The notes beneath the pieces are model-generated. The model searched no databases. It had not been told where the DNA came from and saw only the letters and a program-made list of their open reading frames with translations. Both the position numbers and the translations under genes were made by a program. From Aureispira sp050633105 (GTDB lineage: Bacteria > Bacteroidota > Bacteroidia > Chitinophagales > Saprospiraceae): DNA of 64,000 nt. Location: assembly GCA_050633105.1 (NCBI GenBank), contig JBOEFW010000005.1, forward strand, positions 1 to 64,000, written 5' to 3'. This document shows, one piece after another, positions 25,306-32,337 of the stretch. How positions within the stretch are numbered: position 1 is the stretch's first letter; each line of letters starts with the position of its first letter.

Positions 25306-26286
25306 ATGGATTATAAAAATAGTCTATCCCTTTCTGGGATGGGAAGGAACACTATGGCTTATTGTTCGCATTTGCCATCAGACATCGTGTTGAGACCAGG
25401 TATTAAAACACTTGTAATGGATTGGGGAATGGATCTATTAGATATTCCTAGTTATTGGAAATTATCGAAAGGAGAGGGGGTGCGTATTGCTGTATTGGAT
25501 ACAGGTGTAGCATTAACACATCCTAACTTAGAGGGAGTAGTAGTTAAAGCAGTCGATTTTACAGAGAGTAGAACCCAAGCGGAGGATAATCTTGGGCATG
25601 GAACTCATTGTATTGGAATTATCAGTGCTCGCGAATGTGCTAAAGGCACTGTAGGGATTGCTCCGAGAGCTGAAATATACAGTGCTAAAGTTGTGAGTGA
25701 TAAAGGGGTAAGTTCTATAACTTCTTTGGTTAAAGGAATAGAATGGGCTATCAAAATGAAGGTACATATCATTTCTATTAGCTTGGCTTGTGATAATGAT
25801 AGCGAATCGATGAAACAAGCGATAGATCAAGCTGTTGCTGCTGGTATTTTTGTAGTGGCCGCCGTTGGTAATGACAAGGAAGATTATGATGCGATCAAAT
25901 TTCCAGCTAAGTATAAAGAAGTCATTGCTGTTGGAGCAATTGATCGCCAATTGAATGTTACTGCTTGCTCTAGCCAAGGAATAGGAATTAATCTGGTTGC
26001 GCCTGGAGAAGGGATTCTGTCTACTTATCTACCAGATACCTTTGCAGAGATGAATGGTACCTCAACGGCTGTTCCTTTTGTTGTTGGAACCCTCGCTTTA
26101 TTCTTATCCAAGTATAAAAAGGATACCCAAAGACCTATTAAAGAACATTACCAACGATTGAAGAAATACTTTTTATCCTCTACTATAAAGCTAGGTTCTT
26201 TGAAGGAAAACAAAGCCTATGGGAAAGGGTTAATTGATCCTCAAAAATTATTTGACTCCTTAAGATGGAATGAATTAACTCAATAG
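25306..26286 (+). CDS. Subtilisin-like serine protease (S8), apparently cytoplasmic
   Basis: A 326-residue S8 protease. The catalytic triad is complete: Asp65 in IAVLDTGVA, His98 in LGHGTHCIG, Ser253 in NGTSTAVPF, with the oxyanion Asn189 in AVGND. Unusually it has neither a signal peptide nor an inhibitory propeptide; about 55 residues precede the core and these are not hydrophobic. It should therefore stay in the cytoplasm and need another form of control. S8 proteases of this kind occur as effectors in bacterial conflict systems. Its neighbours are the 155-residue protein and the TIR-SLOG gene, and a hairpin at 26319-26340 separates it from the latter. Confidence 0.92.
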   Translation: MDYKNSLSLSGMGRNTMAYCSHLPSDIVLRPGIKTLVMDWGMDLLDIPSYWKLSKGEGVRIAVLDTGVALTHPNLEGVVVKAVDFTESRTQAEDNLGHGTHCIGIISARECAKGTVGIAPRAEIYSAKVVSDKGVSSITSLVKGIEWAIKMKVHIISISLACDNDSESMKQAIDQAVAAGIFVVAAVGNDKEDYDAIKFPAKYKEVIAVGAIDRQLNVTACSSQGIGINLVAPGEGILSTYLPDTFAEMNGTSTAVPFVVGTLALFLSKYKKDTQRPIKEHYQRLKKYFLSSTIKLGSLKENKAYGKGLIDPQKLFDSLRWNELTQ

Positions 26287-26318
26287 CATATAGCCAGAAG
26301 TAAAAATTATTACCCCCT

Positions 26319-26340
26319 GAATAATTCAGTAGAATTATTC
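26319..26340. promoter_or_regulatory. Hairpin between protease and TIR-SLOG genes
   Basis: GAATAATTC (26319-26327) and GAATTATTC (26332-26340) pair perfectly around AGTA. There is no T-tract, so it is more likely an operator, mRNA-processing or stability element than a full terminator. Confidence 0.4.
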
Positions 26341-26404
26341 GTGCCCAAAGGAGGCTAACCCTTAACCCCTGATTTTATTTTCTAATCTCCATACGCTTTA
26401 TATC

Positions 26405-28564
26405 ATGCAGCATCGCTTACAAATTTATGTAGTCTGGCAACCAGAGAACAGAGAAGAAGCTGAGCATTCCCCTGGATTTTTTTATGCTCAAGAGATCTTC
26501 TCGGCATTCAATAGAAAAATTGATGAGCCATTGAATCGTGGGATTGGAATTCCGACCTATTTTATATCTAATGCAGGGATTTTAAGTCAAATTGTTGACT
26601 GGGATGCTGCAGAGAAAACTATTGTAGTTTGGTTGGTTTCTGATGCTATGATTCTTGAAGAAAGAGAAGAATGGAAAAGAGATGTGCAAGAGGTATTAAA
26701 TCATAAAGATCAATCTTGTTTAATACCAGTGGCTTTGACAAAATATATAGGGAAGTTTTATTCCGCTATTAATTCCCTTAATAGAATTGAATTATACCCT
26801 TGTAAAGAAGAAGAAAAGCTGCCTTTTTTGCTGGAAAAGTTGGCTTTTAAGTTGGCTCAAGAGCTATGTGATACGAACGAAGGGGAACGCCTTCCTCTAA
26901 CCTTGTTTTTGAGTCATGCTCGTAAAGATGGTAAAGATATGGCGAAGGAAATACATCATGTAATTCAGGAATTATCAATGAACTTAGGTTCCTTTTTAGA
27001 TGTGAGAAACATTGAAGCAGGAGCCGAATTTGATGAGGTTATTACTACCCATATAGAAAAGAGTATCTTCTTGATTATTAACACCAATGTTTACAATGAG
27101 AGAGAATGGTGTTTGAAAGAGTTATTGTTGGCGAAAAAGAAAAATCGCCCCATCGTAGTAGTGAATGCTCAGAGAGAGGTTACTCGCCGTACTTGGCCTT
27201 ATTTAGGGAATACTCCTGTGGTGTACCTGCCAATTAATACGTCAAAAACAAAGGGACTTAAAGGAGAAAAAGAAGCGACTACAACGACCTCCATAGATGA
27301 TGGTGATCGCCAGTTTAGGAAGATCATTTATTATGTTTTAATCGAAAGTGTGCGGTATGTTTATCAGCAAAAATTATTAGAGACGAAGGTTGGTACTGCA
27401 ACAGGTAAAATTTTTTCGACCGCCCCTGAATTGCTAACCATGTATCAGCAAAAGGTAGAAGCAAATCAGTTAGTGGTTTATCCTGACCCGCCTTTGGGTA
27501 ATACAGAGGCAAAACTGTTAAAGGATGTTTTTAACGTGCCGATGATAACCTCTACACTTTATCCACTTGCGATATTAGAATCACCAGAGGAAAGTAGTGC
27601 TACCCAAGAGTTTATTTACGAAAAAAACTTAGACGATTTTATTATAGGAGTTTCTGTTTCAGAAATTCCATTGGTTAAGTCAGGCGTGTATGAAGGAATA
27701 GGAATTTGGCACTTGCAAGACGCGTTGGTAGAATTGACACGCTACTTATTTGTGTGTGGAGCAACGTGTGCTTATGGCGGCGATATTAAGCATCAGGTCA
27801 AAATATCCAACTTAAATTTTACAACAACACTTTTAGAACTACTGCAAGCCTATAACTATAACTACTCCGCTCAAAGCAAAATTATTAATCATGTCGCGGC
27901 ACTCTACGCGGAGGATGTCAAGGCGGATTCAGAACTACAAGTAAGTGCTGATGGGCTGATACAATTTATTTATCACAAGGATCAAGTACGATATCATCCT
28001 AATGGGAAACGTCCTTTGGCTCGAAAAGAATATACCCTAGCTCAACGAGCAATATGTTTTACAGACATGCGTCGTACTATGTTTGCGAAACACAATGAGG
28101 CCCAGATCTTTATGGGAGGAAAAGTGGTAAGCTCTGAGAGTATTATACCTGGGGTCTTAGAAGAAGTGTATTGGGCACTAAAATTTAATCGACCAATCTA
28201 CATTATTGGAGCTTTTGGTGGCGTGTCAGGAGCTTTGGCAGAATTGTTTTTGACAGGAAGTAGTGATGTCTTAAGAACAGGGTTGAGGGAGAAGCAAGAA
28301 AACGCTACTTGGAAAGCTACTTATAAAGAATACTTACAAATACCTACAGGCTGGGAAGAGACCGAAAGGGAAATTCATGAACGGATACATTATGAACAGT
28401 TAAAGCTCTTTTTACTGCGATACAGGAGCAAACAACAAGATAAATACCTCTGGAATGGATTAAACAAGAAAGAAAATGAAATCCTGTTTACCTCTAAAAA
28501 TATTCTAGAGATTAGTGGCTTAGTACTCAAAGGTCTACATCGCCACTTTAAGTTAAAAAAATAA
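26405..28564 (+). CDS. TIR-TIR-SLOG multidomain protein
   Basis: A 719-residue cytoplasmic protein with three parts. Residues 1-155 look like a divergent TIR-type domain (RLQIYVVWQPENREEAEH, then RGIGIPTYFIS). Residues about 164-280 are a clear TIR domain: LTLFLSHARKDGKDMA opens it, and WCLKE (235-239) carries the Glu used by NAD-cleaving TIRs (Glu239). After a linker, residues about 410-640 resemble a SLOG (Rossmann-like LOG/DprA-type) domain: LFVCGATCAYGGD, IFMGGKVVS, IPGVLEEVYWAL and YIIGAFGGVSGALAEL. In ThsA of Thoeris a SLOG domain binds a TIR-made nucleotide; here sensor and effector appear joined in one chain. I expect NAD depletion on activation (inferred). Central gene of the cluster; 28 bases to the next gene. 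Confidence 0.82.
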   Translation: MQHRLQIYVVWQPENREEAEHSPGFFYAQEIFSAFNRKIDEPLNRGIGIPTYFISNAGILSQIVDWDAAEKTIVVWLVSDAMILEEREEWKRDVQEVLNHKDQSCLIPVALTKYIGKFYSAINSLNRIELYPCKEEEKLPFLLEKLAFKLAQELCDTNEGERLPLTLFLSHARKDGKDMAKEIHHVIQELSMNLGSFLDVRNIEAGAEFDEVITTHIEKSIFLIINTNVYNEREWCLKELLLAKKKNRPIVVVNAQREVTRRTWPYLGNTPVVYLPINTSKTKGLKGEKEATTTTSIDDGDRQFRKIIYYVLIESVRYVYQQKLLETKVGTATGKIFSTAPELLTMYQQKVEANQLVVYPDPPLGNTEAKLLKDVFNVPMITSTLYPLAILESPEESSATQEFIYEKNLDDFIIGVSVSEIPLVKSGVYEGIGIWHLQDALVELTRYLFVCGATCAYGGDIKHQVKISNLNFTTTLLELLQAYNYNYSAQSKIINHVAALYAEDVKADSELQVSADGLIQFIYHKDQVRYHPNGKRPLARKEYTLAQRAICFTDMRRTMFAKHNEAQIFMGGKVVSSESIIPGVLEEVYWALKFNRPIYIIGAFGGVSGALAELFLTGSSDVLRTGLREKQENATWKATYKEYLQIPTGWEETEREIHERIHYEQLKLFLLRYRSKQQDKYLWNGLNKKENEILFTSKNILEISGLVLKGLHRHFKLKK

Positions 28565-28592
28565 TTATTCACTACCATCAATATTAATAAAC

Positions 28593-29180
28593 ATGAACAC
28601 GACAAACAAGCAGCAGAAAAGTACCGATCAGAGTATGATGCCTTCTTCTATGGATGAACGTTTTCAGGAAGCGATCACCTTACTCCAACCATTGGCAGAA
28701 CTGAATAATGTATTTGCCTATGATTATTTCAAGGCTTACCAACAGTTGGCCCTAGAGCCTAAAGAGGGGCAATCTAAAAAATTATATGGAGTAGTCATTG
28801 AGTTGGGAAAGCCAGAAGGAGGATATGACTTATTGACGGTCTATGCTAATTTGACCGCTAATTTTATCAACACTAAAGGGGTAAAAAAAATCTGGTTGCA
28901 GCCCGATGGAAATTTTGATGCCTTGATAATGGACGTGTTAGAATTAGGAAGATTGTTATTGCCTAATATGCCAAAATGGGATAGAGATTTTGAGAAACAT
29001 GTTGCTAAAGGGTGGATGAGAATTCACTTACTAAGTTCTCAAGGAATTTATAGTGCAGAAGCGCCACTACAGGAAATGGCACATAGCCCTTTAGGGGAAG
29101 AAATGGTAGAAGCTTCTACCATGTTGATGAACTGGTTGGCGGCCTTTGACCCTAGAGATCATGAGGAGGTAAGTCGATAA
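28593..29180 (+). CDS. Unknown 195-residue protein in the conflict cluster
   Basis: Soluble, no signal peptide. The middle (LYGVVIELGKPEGGYDLL, then ANLTANFINTKGVKKIWL) and the end (WMRIHLLSSQGIYSAEAPL, SPLGEEMVEASTMLMNWL) resemble, from memory, a widespread uncharacterised bacterial family; I can name no function. It starts 28 bases after the TIR-SLOG stop, so co-transcription is very likely, and a terminator follows it, making it the last gene of this unit. Confidence 0.78.
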   Translation: MNTTNKQQKSTDQSMMPSSMDERFQEAITLLQPLAELNNVFAYDYFKAYQQLALEPKEGQSKKLYGVVIELGKPEGGYDLLTVYANLTANFINTKGVKKIWLQPDGNFDALIMDVLELGRLLLPNMPKWDRDFEKHVAKGWMRIHLLSSQGIYSAEAPLQEMAHSPLGEEMVEASTMLMNWLAAFDPRDHEEVSR

Positions 29181-29199
29181 TTAACTGTACGATTTTGAT

Positions 29200-29264
29200 T
29201 TCCCAAAGTATTCCTAGAGACTACTTAAAAGAAACTAGGAGTGCTTTGGGAAGTTGTTTTTCTA
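29200..29264 (+). terminator. Terminator closing the main conflict-cluster transcript
   Basis: Long imperfect stem: TTCCCAAAG (29200-29208) with CTTTGGGAA (29244-29252) and inner CCTAG with CTAGG, followed by GTTGTTTTTCT. It suggests that the next two genes are a separate transcription unit or are reached by read-through. Confidence 0.7.
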
Positions 29265-29285
29265 AAAGCCAATAAAGAACGAACT

Positions 29286-29924
29286 ATGCTTGATTTTAAT
29301 CAATTACTAGATTTTAGCTTAGAATGTTTTCCTCCACAAATTAGTATGACAATGAATTGGGTAGGAATGATAATTTTAGTGATTATTGGATTAATAGGAA
29401 TGAAACTCGTTCAATGGGCACTGAATAACCATCATTTTCGTCTAAAAACGATAGAGTTATCGTTACCAATAGGACTTAGTATGGAGATTCAGCGCAACGA
29501 AGCAACGATGTACATTGCTAATCGCATTTATGTGGAGTTAATGACTCGTAAAGCCGCGACGTTATTTGACCCTGAACACGATATTATTTGGGATGTCTAT
29601 GATTCTTTTTATATCCTTTTTAAAGGGATTAGGGAAGAGCTCAAAAACATTCCAGGAGAGTATCTCAATGATTATTCGAGCAGTCGAGAACTCTTGGAAT
29701 TAGGGATTACTATCTTAAATAATGGCTTGCGTCCACATTTAACCAAACACCAAGCTCGGTATAGAACATGGCATCGTATTCAAGAAAAAAAATATCCAGA
29801 ATTGCCCCCACAAGAACTACAACAAAAATATCCAGATTATCAGGCTTTAGTAGAGGATTTACAAGCGGCTAATCGGCAAATGATGCAATGGACCACAACA
29901 CTGGAACAATTATTAAAAACTTAA
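29286..29924 (+). CDS. Single-pass membrane protein with helical cytoplasmic domain
   Basis: The ATG at 29286 gives 212 residues; an upstream in-frame non-ATG start at 29241 lies within the terminator region and is not favoured. One transmembrane helix spans about residues 24-45 (WVGMIILVIIGLIGMKLVQWAL), followed by about 165 residues of predominantly helical, charged sequence (IANRIYVELMTRKAATLFDP, then SSRELLELGITILNNGLRPHL). I do not recognise the domain. A one-helix anchor with a helical soluble part fits a membrane-bound partner or effector for the cluster just upstream, though the terminator between them weakens the link. Confidence 0.72.
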   Translation: MLDFNQLLDFSLECFPPQISMTMNWVGMIILVIIGLIGMKLVQWALNNHHFRLKTIELSLPIGLSMEIQRNEATMYIANRIYVELMTRKAATLFDPEHDIIWDVYDSFYILFKGIREELKNIPGEYLNDYSSSRELLELGITILNNGLRPHLTKHQARYRTWHRIQEKKYPELPPQELQQKYPDYQALVEDLQAANRQMMQWTTTLEQLLKT

Positions 29925-29984
29925 CAAAATATTTGTAAAAATAAAGAATATTTTTCCAGTAAATTACCTTAACAACTATCTATT

Positions 29985-30536
29985 ATGATTTGGTTTACAG
30001 CAGATTGGCACTTTGGAGATGATCGCTTTTTAGGAAATAATCCATTGTTTCGCCCTTTTACCTCCTTAGAGGAGCAACATCAAGTGATTATAGAACAAAT
30101 GAATGCGGTTGTCAAACCAGAAGATCAGTTGTTCCATTTAGGAGATGTTTGTTTTAATGTGGAAACGTTACCTTTGTTAGAACAAATTAATTGTCAAAAT
30201 AAAACCTTGATTATAGGCAACTATGAGGAAGATCATCCAGACAAACTAAAGTATCTGCCACAGTATTTTAACACCATAAAAGAAGAGATGGAGTTGACCT
30301 TAAGTACAGGGGAGCGCGTCTATTTAAATCATTACCCTGTTAATGCTAAGCCTGGTTGTTTTAATATTGTAGCGCATATTCATAGTCTCTGGAAAGTACA
30401 ACCTAATATGGTAAATGTAGGGGTGGATGTGTGGCACTTCATGCCCGTGAGTGAGACGCGTATTTTATATATAATGAATGCTATGAAACATCATTATGAT
30501 CAAAATGTTTTTCCTAATAAGGATTGGAAAAGATAG
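29985..30536 (+). CDS. Calcineurin-like metallophosphoesterase with altered GNH motif
   Basis: A 183-residue phosphoesterase of the small type also found in phages. Metal and active-site residues are visible in order: D-x-H (Asp7, His9), GD (Asp54), GN (Asn79), NH (His116) and H-x-H (His131, His133). The usual GNH[D/E] is GNYEE here, so the His that commonly serves as general acid is replaced by Tyr80. Metal binding should be intact but the reaction may differ. Likely substrates are nucleotides or nucleic-acid phosphoesters. It is the last gene of the same-strand run, 60 bases after the membrane protein. Confidence 0.85.
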   Translation: MIWFTADWHFGDDRFLGNNPLFRPFTSLEEQHQVIIEQMNAVVKPEDQLFHLGDVCFNVETLPLLEQINCQNKTLIIGNYEEDHPDKLKYLPQYFNTIKEEMELTLSTGERVYLNHYPVNAKPGCFNIVAHIHSLWKVQPNMVNVGVDVWHFMPVSETRILYIMNAMKHHYDQNVFPNKDWKR

Positions 30537-30568
30537 TTGGGAGTAGTCATTTCTAGTAAAATCTAAGT

Positions 30569-30611
30569 AAACTTCTGTTACAGTGTATTCAATACACTGT
30601 AACAGAAGTTT
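30569..30611. repeat. Perfect 21-bp inverted repeat beside the assembly gap
   Basis: Arms 30569-30589 and 30591-30611 (core CTTCTGTTACAGTGTA and its complement) are separated by one base. It would form a very stable hairpin and probably ends the phosphoesterase transcript. The 14-mer AAACTTCTGTTACA recurs directly at 30693-30706, beyond the gap. Confidence 0.9.
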
Positions 30612-30624
30612 CTGTTAATTTACA

Positions 30625-30644
30625 NNNNNNNNNNNNNNNNNNNN
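30625..30644. other. Assembly gap (20 N)
   Basis: Twenty undetermined bases directly after a strong hairpin and between two copies of a 14-mer. The true length of missing sequence is unknown. The 384-base stretch 30537-30920 around it otherwise shows no convincing gene. Confidence 0.99.
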
Positions 30645-30920
30645 TTTTTCTACCTACAAAAGCATTAAAAATACGCTGTATAAAAATACAACAAACTTCT
30701 GTTACAAGGTACTAAATCTTAAACAAAGACACATTAAGCAACTTCATAAGCTGAGGACAGACAGGATCGACTACTCCTGTCCACCAAAATGGGGAGTGGA
30801 CGGGGGGAGAATATCTAAACGGCGATCCTTGTGATGCACTGATTGCTATGATTTTTAAGAGGAAACGAGATTGGAACCCAAAGGAATCAAAAAAGACACA
30901 AGAATCAAAATAAAGACCAT

Positions 30921-32234
30921 CTACTCCGTCAACAAGCCCGCTAAACGCCGCAATTGCCATTCTGACAACTTCGCATTATAGCGCGCTGTAACCACTCGTT
31001 TTTGAGCTTGTAAATAATTAAACTCTGCTTGTTGGTACTGCACTAAGCTCGCTTGCCCCAATTTATAAGCTTCTGTTGTTCGTTCAAAACTAGTTTGACT
31101 AATCGCTACATTACTCTGCTCTAAAGGAATTAAAGCCACATTATTTTCATGTGCGATGTAGGCATCTTTTAGATCTTGTTCGAGGTTGTAACGGGTAGAT
31201 TGTACCGTAAGTTCTTGGTTCTCGATAGCCAGGCGATTCTGTTCTTTAGCGCGTTTGACCGCTCCAGCAGCGTATAAATTATACGTCAAACCCAAATTGA
31301 AAGACGGTCCCAAAGAGCTATTGCTAGCGACAATGCCCGCATCATTGCTAGACCCAGAATAGCCATAGGTGATGGTGGTTGAGAGTTTGGGAAACAATTC
31401 CGTCTTGGTAATTTGTAGGTTCAGTTGAGCATTTTCTAAGCTTTGTTGAGCATTGAGTACCGTTAAATTATTTTTTAGGGTTGCTTCTAATAAGGCGTCA
31501 TAGTTGAGCGACAAATCCAACTCAGGAGAAACATCCACCAAGATAGCATCAGGTAGATAAGCGGTTCCAATAACCTTGTTGAGTTGCTGAACAGCTTGGC
31601 GTTGGTTCAAGAGCAAACGTAATAATTGTGTGCTATCACTATTGTAAGAGGTGAGTAGGTTGAGGCGTTCTATCTCAGAACCTTGCCCGTATTCCCGTTG
31701 CACATTCACACGATCCAATTGTCGTTTGGTGAAAATCAATTTGTCATTGGCAATGCGATAATCTTCTTGTAAGACCGCGAGGTTATAATAGGCTTGGATG
31801 ACTTGAAATAAGATGGTTTCAATCCGTTGTTGGTAACGATTATTACTCAAGGCAACTTGCAATTTCGATTGGCGTAGCTTATACACAGGTTTGAGTCCGT
31901 CAAAAATGGTATAGCGTAAGTTAAGATTGGCATTGTAATTTTGAGCGGCCGCTCCTGTAATGTTCTGATCAGGAAGATTGCCAGAGAAGGTGGTGACTAC
32001 ATCTGAAATGGAATAGGTATAACCTGCCCCTATATCTAGGGTTGGCAAGAAACCTGCGGCTCCAATAGTGGTATTCGTGGAAGCAGTAGCAACATCATTG
32101 CGGGCGATTTTTAAATCAAAATTATTTTCCACAGCAGCTTTTAATACCTCATCTAAGGAGACAACTACTTGGGCGGATAGCGGCGTTAAAACAGAGCTGA
32201 TTAAGATAAAAAACAAAAAAAGTAGACGGTACAT
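30921..32234 (-). CDS. TolC-family outer membrane efflux channel
   Basis: A 437-residue outer membrane factor, the exit duct of the tripartite pump encoded with it. It has a signal peptide (MYRLLFLFFILISSVLTPLSA) and the two-fold repeated TolC pattern, long coiled-coil helices around short strands: VSLDEVLKAAVENNFDLKIARND near the start and its second-half counterpart LNYDALLEATLKNNLTVLNAQQSLENAQ near the middle. Third gene of the operon, 103 bases behind the RND permease, with a hairpin in that gap. Confidence 0.93.
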   Translation of the reverse strand: MYRLLFLFFILISSVLTPLSAQVVVSLDEVLKAAVENNFDLKIARNDVATASTNTTIGAAGFLPTLDIGAGYTYSISDVVTTFSGNLPDQNITGAAAQNYNANLNLRYTIFDGLKPVYKLRQSKLQVALSNNRYQQRIETILFQVIQAYYNLAVLQEDYRIANDKLIFTKRQLDRVNVQREYGQGSEIERLNLLTSYNSDSTQLLRLLLNQRQAVQQLNKVIGTAYLPDAILVDVSPELDLSLNYDALLEATLKNNLTVLNAQQSLENAQLNLQITKTELFPKLSTTITYGYSGSSNDAGIVASNSSLGPSFNLGLTYNLYAAGAVKRAKEQNRLAIENQELTVQSTRYNLEQDLKDAYIAHENNVALIPLEQSNVAISQTSFERTTEAYKLGQASLVQYQQAEFNYLQAQKRVVTARYNAKLSEWQLRRLAGLLTE

Positions 32235-32282
32235 GGCAAAATATGTTGTGTGAAATACGGTATAATAGATGGATCTAATTAA

Positions 32283-32332
32283 TAGCCTTTATTGGTGTAG
32301 GAAAAACGATTTTTCTACACCAATAAAGGCTA
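32283..32332 (-). promoter_or_regulatory. Long hairpin between RND and TolC genes
   Basis: An 18-bp arm (32283-32300, core GCCTTTATTGGTGTAG) pairs with 32315-32332, extended by a five-base A/T pairing past one bulged G. The T-tract expected after a terminator is short, so it may be an attenuator or an mRNA stabiliser that lowers tolC expression relative to the pump. Confidence 0.6.
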
Positions 32333-32337
32333 CCGAT

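Noticed and set aside
28665..29180. Possibility that the TIR-SLOG locus is a standard Thoeris system
   Set aside because: No separate ThsA-like SIR2 or Macro-SLOG protein and no stand-alone ThsB TIR gene is present; SLOG and TIR are in one chain with other partners.
30712..30960. 82-codon minus-strand frame next to the assembly gap
   Set aside because: Overlaps the 3' end of the TolC gene by 40 bases, low-complexity phenylalanine-rich sequence, no start-site support.
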